Source: a bacterium CG_4_9_14_3_um_filter_65_15 (lineage in GTDB: Bacteria; Krumholzibacteriota; Krumholzibacteriia; LZORAL124-64-63). Taken from it: a DNA stretch of 64,000 nt. The notes beneath the pieces are model-generated. The model was not told the DNA's origin. It searched no databases and was given only the letters and a program-made list of their open reading frames with translations. This document shows positions 42,038-50,525 of the stretch, piece after piece; within the stretch, counting starts at the first letter, position 1; every line of letters begins with the position of its first letter. The stretch is taken from positions 1 through 64,000 of the forward strand of contig PFVX01000031.1 of assembly GCA_002790835.1 (NCBI GenBank), read 5' to 3'. The position numbers and the translations under genes were made by a program.

Positions 42038-44190
42038 GGTTCATCCACCTTGTTGTTCCCGGTATCGGGGTTCTCCCCCGATCCGGCAGCGATATCGGTT
42101 TCCAGTTCTCCCGGTCGCATCCAGAAGCGCCGCCAGGGACCCAGCTCCCCGGAATCGTGGTCTCGCGCCGGCCCGCCCCATAACGCGCAGGGAGCGGGCT
42201 CACCCCGCCAGAAGGCCAGCTTACTCTCGGGATCCGGCTCACGCCAGTGCAGACCATCGGCCAGGCTGAAGGTTCCCCACAGGGTGATCCGACCGGTCAG
42301 CAACGCCTGGACCAACCCCCATTGCCGGACAAGGGGGCGCACCCTTCCGTCGGCCGTGTAGGCGATCACGACCCGGGGATTGCGGCCCCACGGGTCCCGC
42401 AGAACGACGGACTTCTCCACCGCCCGGCTTCCCCGGTCGCCGCGCATCCGTTCTCCCAGCCGCAGCACTCCGCAGGGGATCGCCAGGACCGAGCCAGCGG
42501 CAAGGTCCATCAGGCGACGCAAGGCCGACCGGAACAATCGAGACTGTCCCGACCCGCGCACCACGCCCAGGGCGCCGCCGAAAACCTCGGCACGTTCCCC
42601 GGCCGCCAGCAACCAGGCCTGCTCGGTCATCCACCGCAACCGCACCCCCATACCCCGCAGGGTGCCCCACAAGCGCAGGGATTCCGGGTCGGCGTCGGCC
42701 TCGGACCAGATCACCACCTGGCTGGCGCGATAGCGTCGGACCACCTCCGGCAGCTCCGCCGGCCGACCGAGCCAGGGAATGCGGCCGTTGCCGAGCGGCG
42801 GCAGGGTGCCGGACCCCGGACAGGCGCAGACGTATCCCACCGGATCCACACCATCGCCGGTCAGATCGCCACAATCTTTCAACCAGCCGGCGATGCGGAC
42901 CTCAGACCCGGCCAGCAGGGTCCTTTCGAGGGCCAAGTTGCCTCTTTCCAGCCGCTGCCGGATTCCCTGCAGGAAGCGTCGCGTCCCAAGGACCCCGACG
43001 ACCAGGATCGGCAGGAAGATCAGCAACACCGCCCGGCTGATCACGTCCATATGGCCCAGATACGTGCTGGCCAGCACCAGCACGAAAATGGTTCCGGCCC
43101 GCTGCAGATCCGCCACCACCGTCCGACCCGCGCGCAGCGCACCGGCTGCGTAACGTCCGCTGCTCCAGAATACCACCGTAGCCAGCAGCAGGGAGTAGAC
43201 CAGCAGGGGCGCGTACTCGGCAAAGGGGAACAGCGGTTGGTTGAACCAGGGACCGCCCAGCCGGCGCACCAGATAGGCCAGGCAGAAGCCACCGGCCAGA
43301 GCCGCCAGGTCCGTCAGCCAGAACATCAGCATCAGCAGGGGATCCCGCCAGCGCTTGATCAACCAGACCAGCAGGCCCCACTTCTCGTAGAACGAGATCA
43401 GGCTGGCCAGATGCAGCCAGAATGAACGGTTGAGTTTACCCGTTGCGCTGGTGCGGCGATGGCGATGCAGGAACCGGGCGTCCGGGGTGTACAGGACTTC
43501 GCAACCGGCCTGCCACATGCGGTAACACCAATCCACATCCTCAAAATAGAGGAAGAAGCGCTCGTCCATGGGGCCGGTGCGCTCCAGGGCGCGGTGGCTG
43601 ACGAGTATGCAGCCGCCCAGCACCCAATCCACCGGCTGCACGGAAAGGTGGTCGAAATCCCGCATCAGATGCCGTTTGACCACCTCGCTGCGCGGGAAAA
43701 TGCGCCCCAGGAATGTGCGTCGCAGCAGCAGGGTCCGCAGGGTGTAGAAGCGCCGGCACGATTCCTGGATGGTGCCGTCCTCGTTGAGCAACTGGGGTCC
43801 GATGACCCCGGCCCGCGGGTGGGATCGACCGCAGGCCAGCAGCGCATCCAGGGCTCCCGGATGAACGACGATGTCCGGGTTCAGCACCAGGTACCACTCG
43901 GCCGGATGCGCGGCCAGGCCGCGGTTGCAGCCCTTGGCGTAACCCGTGTTCTGGCGGTTGAGGATCCAGTCGACCCCGGTGAAGCGCGTCCGGACCTCTG
44001 CCAGTCCGGGGTCGGTGGAGGCGTTGTCGACCACGGTCACGCCGAAGGAGCAGGCCGGCGGATGGGCGAAGATGGATTCCAGGCAGCGGTGCAGATCCTC
44101 GCTGGTGTTGTAGTGGACGATGACGATCCCGAGTTCGAGGTTTCCGCTCGCATGGTTGTCCTGGGGCAGCGGCACCGAAACCGACCTCAC
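42034..44190 (-). CDS. GT2 glycosyltransferase fused to a degenerate polyprenyl glycosylphosphotransferase module
   Basis: A 718-aa protein. Residues about 15-280 are a GT2 of the rhamnosyltransferase type: GIVIVHYNTSEDL, VVDNASTDPG, LNRQNTGYAKGCNRG, LNPDIVV and FLYFEDVDWCYR. From about 285 onward it resembles the WbaP/EpsE phosphoglycosyltransferase family: membrane helices, ISRAVLLIFLPILVVGVLGTRRFL, a CoA_binding_3-like Rossmann region (ASQVVIWSEADADPES) and ALRRLMDLAAGSVLAIPCGVL in the place of the membrane hairpin. The expected catalytic DELPQLxNVLxG is represented only by RQWGLVQALLTG, so Asp-Glu is Trp-Gly. GTG 44190 (GTGA overlap) is the likely start; GTG 44175 is possible. Confidence 0.8.
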   Translation of the reverse strand: MRSVSVPLPQDNHASGNLELGIVIVHYNTSEDLHRCLESIFAHPPACSFGVTVVDNASTDPGLAEVRTRFTGVDWILNRQNTGYAKGCNRGLAAHPAEWYLVLNPDIVVHPGALDALLACGRSHPRAGVIGPQLLNEDGTIQESCRRFYTLRTLLLRRTFLGRIFPRSEVVKRHLMRDFDHLSVQPVDWVLGGCILVSHRALERTGPMDERFFLYFEDVDWCYRMWQAGCEVLYTPDARFLHRHRRTSATGKLNRSFWLHLASLISFYEKWGLLVWLIKRWRDPLLMLMFWLTDLAALAGGFCLAYLVRRLGGPWFNQPLFPFAEYAPLLVYSLLLATVVFWSSGRYAAGALRAGRTVVADLQRAGTIFVLVLASTYLGHMDVISRAVLLIFLPILVVGVLGTRRFLQGIRQRLERGNLALERTLLAGSEVRIAGWLKDCGDLTGDGVDPVGYVCACPGSGTLPPLGNGRIPWLGRPAELPEVVRRYRASQVVIWSEADADPESLRLWGTLRGMGVRLRWMTEQAWLLAAGERAEVFGGALGVVRGSGQSRLFRSALRRLMDLAAGSVLAIPCGVLRLGERMRGDRGSRAVEKSVVLRDPWGRNPRVVIAYTADGRVRPLVRQWGLVQALLTGRITLWGTFSLADGLHWREPDPESKLAFWRGEPAPCALWGGPARDHDSGELGPWRRFWMRPGELETDIAAGSGENPDTGNNKVDEP

Positions 44191-44942
44191 CGGATTCGCC
44201 GCAAACGCAGAGCCCAGACCATGAACATGGCTTCCAGGATGATGCGCCGCGACATTTTCGAAACGCCGACCTGGCGGTCGACGAACATGATGGGGATCTC
44301 CTTGATGGCCAGCCCCCGCTTCCAGCAGTAGTAGTTCATCTCGATCTGGAAGGAGTAGCCGTCGCTCTTGATGCGTTCCAGGGGAAGCATTTCCAGGGTC
44401 GAGCGCCGGAAGCACTTGAACCCGCCGGTGCTGTCCTTGAGCGGAAGGCCGGTGACGAAGCGGGCGTACATGTTGGCGCCCACGCTCAGGATCAGCCGCC
44501 TGAGCGGCCAGTTGACCACGGTGATCCCGTACAGATAGCGGCTGCCCAGCACCAGGTCGTGGGTTTCGATGTGCTCCAGGAACAACGGCAAGGCGGCGGG
44601 GTCGTGGCTGAAGTCCGCGTCCATCTCGAACACGGCTTCGAAATCGGTGTTGGCCAGGATCCACTGGAAGCCCGCGATATAGGCGGCGCCCAGGCCCTCC
44701 TTGAGCGGTCGTTCGAGGATCAGGATGCGGTCGCCGAAACCGGGCAGGCTCTTGACCACATCGGCGGTCCCGTCAGGCGAACTGTCGTCCACCACCAGCA
44801 CCGAAAGCCGCGGATCCTGGTCCAGGATGGCCGGCAGCAGGCGACCGACATTGTCGGCCTCGTTGTAGGTGGGAACCACCACGACGGCCTTGCGCAGGTT
44901 CAGCGGGGGCACCGCCCGCGTGGCGCCGGAATTTTCCTTCAT
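44187..44942 (-). CDS. polyprenol-phosphate mannosyl/glycosyltransferase (DPM1-like)
   Basis: A 251-aa GT2 protein with VVVPTYNEADNVGRLLPAIL, VVDDSSPDGTADVV, GLGAAYIAGF, EMDADFSHDP, GSRYLYGITVVNW and STGGFKCFRRSTLEML, the dolichol-phosphate mannose synthase pattern. It has no C-terminal membrane helices. It would load a sugar from its nucleotide onto undecaprenyl phosphate as donor for periplasmic transferases such as the YfhO or DUF2723 proteins (inference). ATGA overlap with the YfhO gene; stop overlaps the next start. Confidence 0.9.
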   Translation of the reverse strand: MKENSGATRAVPPLNLRKAVVVVPTYNEADNVGRLLPAILDQDPRLSVLVVDDSSPDGTADVVKSLPGFGDRILILERPLKEGLGAAYIAGFQWILANTDFEAVFEMDADFSHDPAALPLFLEHIETHDLVLGSRYLYGITVVNWPLRRLILSVGANMYARFVTGLPLKDSTGGFKCFRRSTLEMLPLERIKSDGYSFQIEMNYYCWKRGLAIKEIPIMFVDRQVGVSKMSRRIILEAMFMVWALRLRRIR

Positions 44943-47482
44943 GCCTGAGCACCTCCGGGGCCGGACCCTCGCCGGCAAGCGAGATAACCGCCCAACAACA
45001 GGAGCAGGGTGATGATCAGCCCCGCGCAGGTCAGGATCAACCCCTGCTTGACCGCGGGATCGCCGAATATGAAGCGGACCTCGTGGCGCCCCGGCTCCAG
45101 GTAGACTCCCCGCAGAACGAAATCCGCCGTCAACATCGGGCGGGGCCTGCCGTCCACCTCCACCCGCCAACCGGGAGTGGTCATGTCGGCCAACACCAGC
45201 ACGGCCTGCTGCGAGGATCCCGTCTTCAGGATCACCTCGTCCAGGCCGTCGACAAGATACTCCACCGAGGCCGAGGAGTCCGGTGCAACATCCATGACCG
45301 CAGGAAGTTCCGCCATTTCCGCGGTGGGCAGATGCACCGTGGTGCCCGGATCCATCCTCCCCGCTTGCACCTCATCCAGGAAGTCGTCGAAGGTGGCCCC
45401 ACCGGTCTCCCAGCGGTTCACCAGCCGCGCTCGCGGCAGGTAGGAACGCAGGCGGTAAAGAACAGGGCCCTCGGTCGCCAGGGGAGCCGGATCGAGGTCC
45501 AGGCCCTCCTGCGCAAGCAATTGCTGTTCCTGCGCGGTGAAAGCTCGGTCGAAACTCACCACCCCTGCACCCAACCACAAAGCCAGGCGGCCGGCGGGAC
45601 GTGCCCCGTACAACCTCTTGCGGATGGACTCGTAGGCGGCCGGCTTGGCCGGATGGTAGCCCCCCAGGCTGCGGATTCCGTCGGCCATCCAGGTGTTGCG
45701 GCCCCCGTTCTGCCCCAGGGGATAGAGACGGTCGTGGGGCAAAGCGCGTTGCAGGAGCGCGGCGTGCGGCCCCGGTTCGGCTCGGGCCGGCTGGAATTTC
45801 GCTACCAGGGGACTCGCCGGCAGCAGCACCGCTTGCCCGGAAGCCCCTCGTCCCACGCGCAGCAGGGACCGTTCGGGATGGGTGATGCGGGCGTCCACTC
45901 CCATCAGATCCACCACCACCAGCAGGCACAAGGCCCAGGGCAGACCGGACCGGGCGAATCCGGGGCGAAGCCGGGCCACCTGGAAGGCGCCCCCGGCCAG
46001 CAGCAGCACGATGCCGATGCGCACCAGATCACTGCGGTGCAGCGTCCACGCCGCATCCAGCAGGACCGGAACGGTCGGTTTGCCTGCGGCGGCGGCAAGC
46101 TTTTCCAGGCTGCCCACAAAAACCCCATGGCCCAGGCCGACGGCGGCCAGCGAAAGCACCGCACCCAGTCCGGCGCAGATCAGGGGAGCCAGACGGCGCG
46201 GCCAGCGGCTTTCCCCGGCGACCCAGGCCTCGACCCCGCGGGGGGCGGCCAGGGCGAGGCAAAACGCCACCAGGATCAGGATCATCGACGGCACGCGGAA
46301 CTTGTTGAAGAACGGCAGCCAGCGGTAGAGCAGCTCGTAGAAGCCGAAGCCGTAGTTGCCGAAGGCCGTGAATACCGCCAGGACGGACAAGGCGAGGGTG
46401 ACGATCAGCCAGCGGCGCCGCCCCGGCCCCCAGGCCAGGGCGGCCAGCAGCAGGACCAGGAATCCGAAGTAGTTGGGATAATCATTGAACGGCATCATCC
46501 CCAGGTAGGTCGTCTGGCCGAAGCCAGCGGCCGAGGGCAGCACGAAGGTGGGCAGTTCCCGTGGTGACAGGGACCAGCCGGTGGCGTAGTCCAGCCCCAC
46601 TCCGCCCCCGCCGGCGGTATCCTGACCGCGGATGGACAGTCCGGAGTACTGGTACACGGGGACCAGGAGGATGCCCGCGATGAGGAACCCCAGCGCCAAT
46701 CCCACCGCCAGCTTTCCCACGCGCAGCCATCGGACCGGGGGTTGCAGGGAACGCCACGCCGCTTCCAGGGGCCAGACGGCGCCCCAGAAGGACAACCACG
46801 CCACCACGCCCAGGCTGTAATAGGCGATCTGGATGTGGCCGCGCAGAAGCTGAAGCCCCAGCAGCAGGCCCAACATGCCGGCGGAACTCCAGCGCCCGCG
46901 ATCCAGAATGCGCAGGGACCACCCGACCAGCCAGGGCAGATACATGGCCGCACCGAGCTTCGAGCCGTGGCCGTGCACCCCCCAGGCGGCGACCTTGGGA
47001 AACAACAGCCAGATCGCCACGCCCAGCAGGATCGCGCCCTGGCTGGGGTGCCAGCGCCGCAGCAGCCAGGCCATGCCCAGCCCCCCGAACAGCAGGTGGC
47101 CGAGCAGCCAGGTCAGAGGGGGAAATCCCAGCCGGGTCTGCAGGAAATCGAACAGGACCGAGGGCGGGTAGAGGAATTTCGCATAGGCCAGCGAGCCGAA
47201 GCTGGGCATGCCGGCGAACAGGTAGGGATTCCAGAGGGGATAGTGCCCCTGCTCCAAAGACCGGTCGCCGACGCTGGCGAAGGCCAGGGAATTGCCGGCA
47301 TCGCTGCTGCGAAACACCTCGCCCTGGAACATGGCGCCCGGATAGATGACGGCCAACAGGACCAGGATCAACAGGGTCTGCCGCAGCCACCAGGTCCAGC
47401 CGGACTCGGAAATCCACCACGCGGGCAGACTCGGGCCCGCCGCGCTGGTCGGCGTACGGTCACGGTCGCGGGATTTGGCCAC
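44939..47482 (-). CDS. YfhO-family membrane protein
   Basis: An 847-aa polytopic protein, about 12-14 helices followed by an extracytoplasmic domain and a final helix near the C-terminus (LILTCAGLIITLLLLLGGYLA). The N-terminal half carries YPGAMFQGEVFRSSDAGNS, HYPLWNPYLFAGMPSFGS and NKFRVPSMILI, hallmarks of the YfhO family, thought to be GT-C-type glycosyltransferases using polyprenyl-linked sugars. Start is GTG 47482 with AGGAGGA directly upstream. First gene of the polysaccharide operon, behind the promoter at 47551-47579. Confidence 0.87.
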   Translation of the reverse strand: MAKSRDRDRTPTSAAGPSLPAWWISESGWTWWLRQTLLILVLLAVIYPGAMFQGEVFRSSDAGNSLAFASVGDRSLEQGHYPLWNPYLFAGMPSFGSLAYAKFLYPPSVLFDFLQTRLGFPPLTWLLGHLLFGGLGMAWLLRRWHPSQGAILLGVAIWLLFPKVAAWGVHGHGSKLGAAMYLPWLVGWSLRILDRGRWSSAGMLGLLLGLQLLRGHIQIAYYSLGVVAWLSFWGAVWPLEAAWRSLQPPVRWLRVGKLAVGLALGFLIAGILLVPVYQYSGLSIRGQDTAGGGGVGLDYATGWSLSPRELPTFVLPSAAGFGQTTYLGMMPFNDYPNYFGFLVLLLAALAWGPGRRRWLIVTLALSVLAVFTAFGNYGFGFYELLYRWLPFFNKFRVPSMILILVAFCLALAAPRGVEAWVAGESRWPRRLAPLICAGLGAVLSLAAVGLGHGVFVGSLEKLAAAAGKPTVPVLLDAAWTLHRSDLVRIGIVLLLAGGAFQVARLRPGFARSGLPWALCLLVVVDLMGVDARITHPERSLLRVGRGASGQAVLLPASPLVAKFQPARAEPGPHAALLQRALPHDRLYPLGQNGGRNTWMADGIRSLGGYHPAKPAAYESIRKRLYGARPAGRLALWLGAGVVSFDRAFTAQEQQLLAQEGLDLDPAPLATEGPVLYRLRSYLPRARLVNRWETGGATFDDFLDEVQAGRMDPGTTVHLPTAEMAELPAVMDVAPDSSASVEYLVDGLDEVILKTGSSQQAVLVLADMTTPGWRVEVDGRPRPMLTADFVLRGVYLEPGRHEVRFIFGDPAVKQGLILTCAGLIITLLLLLGGYLACRRGSGPGGAQA

Positions 47483-47550
47483 GGGTCCTCCTGGAACGCC
47501 CCCGAGCGGGGAATCATGGCAAACCGGGCGCCGGAAACGCCCACAGGACA

Positions 47551-47579
47551 ATCATATCCCAACTATCGCGGTCTGTCCA
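47551..47579 (-). promoter_or_regulatory. promoter of the eight-gene polysaccharide operon
   Basis: Minus strand TGGACA, exactly 17 bp, TATGAT; five of six matches in each hexamer. The start would be near 47544, giving a 62-nt leader with a GGGCG/CGCCC hairpin (47526-47542). All eight genes downstream to 34570 overlap or abut, so this one promoter probably serves 13 kb. Confidence 0.7.
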
Positions 47580-47613
47580 TCATCCGGCGCAGGGAAGCTC
47601 CCGCGCAACGCAA

Positions 47614-48537
47614 TCAGTAGGGTCGGCCGCGAATCTCATCCAGGATCCCCAGCCAGACGGCCGCGGCGGTCTGCACGCGCCCGTGCCACAGGTGGAAGGC
47701 CGTATGCCCGGCCAGGTAGGCGAACTGGCACACCGCCAGCAGCGGCCAGTGATACCACCGCCAGTGCTTGCGCAGCAACCGCAGGTGACTGCGACTGCGC
47801 AGCCAGACCTTCAGCGGCGAGGATTCTCCCACGGACATGCTGACCTTGTGGAGCACGATGGACCGGGGCACGTGCAGGATGCGGCCGCCGGCGGCCAGGA
47901 TGCGCAGGGAATAGTCCGTGTCCTCGCCGTAAAAATGGAAGCCCTCGTCGAACAGTCCCACCTGGTCGCGGGCCCGCCGATCGAGCAACAGCGCGCAACC
48001 GGTGCCGTAATCGATGAAGCGCGACGCCAGCGGCATGTCGCCGGCCACGCTGCGGATCCCGTGGTGGCGGACCCACCCGCACCAGCGACCGATGATCCCG
48101 CCCTCGTACCAGATGCGACCCGGATCGGATGCGTAACAGATACGGGGAGTCGCCGCCCAGGCCCGTGGTTCGTCCAGCAGTCCCTGGACCAGCAGGCGCA
48201 TGCTGCCTTCGGGAACCACGGTGTCGTTGTTCAGCATCAGCACGGGCCCGCCAAATCCCTCGGCATTCAGCGCCTCGAGGGCCAGGTTGCAGCCCCCGGC
48301 CCAGCGCAGATTCTCCGGCGACTCGATCAGTTCGACGTCGGGGTGATGCCGCCGCACCCAGGCCAGCGAATCGTCGGTCGAGCCGTTGTCCACCAGGATG
48401 AGGCGCAGATCGGGGTAGGTATCCTGGGCCAGGGAACCCAGGCAGTCGGCCAGCACCTCGCGGCCGTTCCAGTTGACCACCACCACCGCCAGGGGCGGCA
48501 TGGCGTTCGACGGATCCTGAGGTTCGCGATCAGGCAC
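47614..48537 (-). CDS. GT2 glycosyltransferase (rhamnosyltransferase-like)
   Basis: A 307-aa GT2 enzyme: AVVVVNWNGREVLADCLGSL, LVDNGSTDDS, GGCNLALEAL, LNNDTVV as the DXD-like metal site, and HFYGEDTDYSLR carrying the catalytic base. The pattern is that of WbbL/RfbF-type transferases working on lipid-linked sugars. No clear transmembrane domain apart from a hydrophobic stretch near the C-terminus. GTG 48537 overlaps the upstream stop by 8 nt; ATG 48501 is the alternative start. Last gene of the DUF2723-epimerase-GT2-GT2 set. Confidence 0.85.
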   Translation of the reverse strand: MPDREPQDPSNAMPPLAVVVVNWNGREVLADCLGSLAQDTYPDLRLILVDNGSTDDSLAWVRRHHPDVELIESPENLRWAGGCNLALEALNAEGFGGPVLMLNNDTVVPEGSMRLLVQGLLDEPRAWAATPRICYASDPGRIWYEGGIIGRWCGWVRHHGIRSVAGDMPLASRFIDYGTGCALLLDRRARDQVGLFDEGFHFYGEDTDYSLRILAAGGRILHVPRSIVLHKVSMSVGESSPLKVWLRSRSHLRLLRKHWRWYHWPLLAVCQFAYLAGHTAFHLWHGRVQTAAAVWLGILDEIRGRPY

Positions 48538-49483
48538 GGTGGGCGATCCGGTAGTCGCGTTCGGGCCGCCGACCCGCCACCACGAGTTCGGCGATCAGCC
48601 CCAGGCTGATGAACTGGAACGAGAGGATGATCAGCACCAGGCCCAGCAACAGCATGGGCCGCAGATGCAGGCCGTTGCCCAGCATCCAGTAGACCAGGAA
48701 GTAGAGGCTGATCCCGCCGCCTCCGGCCAGGAACGTGAGGCCCACGCGGCCGAACATGTGCAGGGGCGAGGTGCGCCGGGCGTGCAGGAAGTACACCGTC
48801 AGCAGGTCCAGGAAGCCGTTGACGAAGCGGGCCGGGCCGTACTTGGTGACGCCGTACTTGCGGGCGTAATGGCGCACGGGCTGCTCGGTAACCCGGAATC
48901 CCTCCAGATGCGCCAGGGCCGGCACGTAACGGTGCATCTCGCCGTAGACCCGGACCCTCTCGACCACCCGGCGGCGATAGGCCTTCAACCCGCAGTTGAA
49001 ATCGTGGAGTTTCAGCCCGCACATTCGGCTGGTGAACCAGTTGAAGACGCGGCTGGTCTTGTTCTTGATGAAGCTGTCCTTGCGGTCCTGCTTCCACCCC
49101 GAGACCAGGTCCCATCCCTCTTCGATACGGGCGATGAGCCCGGGGATCTCCGCCGGGTCGTCCTGCAGGTCGGCATCCATGGTGATGACGATTTCGCCGC
49201 CGGCCTCGTGGAAGCCGGCGGCCAGCGCGGCCGCCTTGCCGAAATTGCGTCCGAAGCCCAGACCGTGCACCACGGGGTGGCGGGCGGCCAAATCCGCGAT
49301 GACGGCGAAGGTGTCGTCGGTGCTGCCGTCGTCGATCAGCCAGACCCCGAACGAACGGCCCATGGGTTCCAGGACGGCGCGAATGCGGTCGACCAGTTCG
49401 GGCAGGGATTCGGCCTCGTTGAAGGCCGGCACCACGACGGCGATCTCGAGCCTTTCGTCGGCCATGGCGGAGTCACCGGTCAC
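48530..49483 (-). CDS. GtrB-like polyprenol-phosphate glycosyltransferase
   Basis: A 317-aa GT2 with VVVPAFNEAESLPELVDRI, LIDDGSTDDT, FGRNFGKAAALAAGF, DADLQDDPAEIP and FIKNKTSRVFNWFTSR, then two C-terminal membrane helices (about 230-300). This is the bactoprenol glucosyltransferase/GtrB form, which makes undecaprenyl-phosphate sugar for use outside the membrane. GTG 49483 is chosen for its GGAGAGGG ribosome site; an ATG at 49465 is weaker. Follows the epimerase by 1 bp. Confidence 0.88.
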   Translation of the reverse strand: MTGDSAMADERLEIAVVVPAFNEAESLPELVDRIRAVLEPMGRSFGVWLIDDGSTDDTFAVIADLAARHPVVHGLGFGRNFGKAAALAAGFHEAGGEIVITMDADLQDDPAEIPGLIARIEEGWDLVSGWKQDRKDSFIKNKTSRVFNWFTSRMCGLKLHDFNCGLKAYRRRVVERVRVYGEMHRYVPALAHLEGFRVTEQPVRHYARKYGVTKYGPARFVNGFLDLLTVYFLHARRTSPLHMFGRVGLTFLAGGGGISLYFLVYWMLGNGLHLRPMLLLGLVLIILSFQFISLGLIAELVVAGRRPERDYRIAHRA

Positions 49484-49484
49484 G

Positions 49485-50525
49485 TTACCCTCTCCTGGCA
49501 ATGGCCCACTCCGCCTCGCGGACCAGGCCTTCCTTGAAGGGAATGGTCGGCCGGTAGCCGATGACGGCTTCGACATGGCTCCGGTCGGCAAAGGTGTTCT
49601 TCACGTCGCCCTTGGCGGTCTCCCCATAGGCGATGGTCGCGGTCAGCCCGGGAACCCGCGCGGTCAGGATCTCCCGCAACAGATCCAGCGCCTCGCCGAA
49701 AACCACTCGGCTCCCGCCGCCGGTGTTGAAGACTTCCCACGGACTGTCGCAGGCCACGGACAACAGGTTGGAGCGCACCGCGTCCCCCACGTAGGTGAAA
49801 TCCCGGGTCTGGGAGCCGTCCCCGTAGACATCGAAGGTCCGCCCGTCGAGGGCCGCTTCGATGTACTTGCGAAAGGCCATGTCCGGACGCTGACGGGGAC
49901 CGAACACCGTGAAGTAGCGCAGGCTGCTGGTGGGCACCCCGAAGTTCATGCTGTAGAGAACACACAGGTGTTCGGCGGCCATCTTGGTGACCCCGTAGGG
50001 TGAACGGGGCTGCGGCAGCGCCAGTTCGGTGACCGGAAGCTCGTCCTGGTCGCCATAGACCGAACTGCTGCTCGAGTAGACGAAGCGCACCAGATCCCCG
50101 GCGACCTCATCCCGTTTGCAGGCCTCCAGCAGCCGCTGGGTGGACATGATGTTGCACCCGACATACTCGGCGAAGGTCGAGCCCCAGCTCGCCCGCACCC
50201 CGGCCTGCGCGGCCAGGTGGAAACAGACCCGTTGGCCCCGCAGCAGCTGCGCCGCGTCGACGTCCTGCAGGTTCTCCTGCACGAATGTGAAGTCGGGGTG
50301 CTCGGCAAAGCCGGCCATGTTCTCCCGCTTGAGGGCGATGGCATAGTAATCGGTCAGGCAATCCACTCCCGTCACCCGGCAACCGAGCTCCAGCAGGGCT
50401 TCGGTCAGGGTGCTGCCGATGAATCCGGCGCAGCCGGTGACGATCACCGGGGCGCCGGGCTCAAGGATGCTGCGCACCCGCTCCGGCAGGTCTGTGGTGA
50501 TCGCCTGCAATTCAGTCTTGTCCAT
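49485..50525 (-). CDS. NAD-dependent nucleotide-sugar epimerase
   Basis: A 346-aa extended short-chain dehydrogenase: VIVTGCAGFIGSTLTEALL (NAD loop), FHLAAQAGVRASWG, VYSSSSSVYGDQDELP and the catalytic YGVTK, then DFTYVGDAVR. The pattern is closest to UDP-glucuronate/UDP-glucose 4-epimerase groups; exact substrate cannot be read from sequence. An N-terminal extension of about 30 residues precedes the fold. The start at ATG 50525 overlaps the DUF2723 gene by 14 nt. Confidence 0.88.
   Translation of the reverse strand: MDKTELQAITTDLPERVRSILEPGAPVIVTGCAGFIGSTLTEALLELGCRVTGVDCLTDYYAIALKRENMAGFAEHPDFTFVQENLQDVDAAQLLRGQRVCFHLAAQAGVRASWGSTFAEYVGCNIMSTQRLLEACKRDEVAGDLVRFVYSSSSSVYGDQDELPVTELALPQPRSPYGVTKMAAEHLCVLYSMNFGVPTSSLRYFTVFGPRQRPDMAFRKYIEAALDGRTFDVYGDGSQTRDFTYVGDAVRSNLLSVACDSPWEVFNTGGGSRVVFGEALDLLREILTARVPGLTATIAYGETAKGDVKNTFADRSHVEAVIGYRPTIPFKEGLVREAEWAIARRG

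Noticed and set aside
39608-42361. Long plus-strand frames opposite the propeller gene
   Set aside because: No homology, antisense to a gene with a signal peptide and clear repeats.
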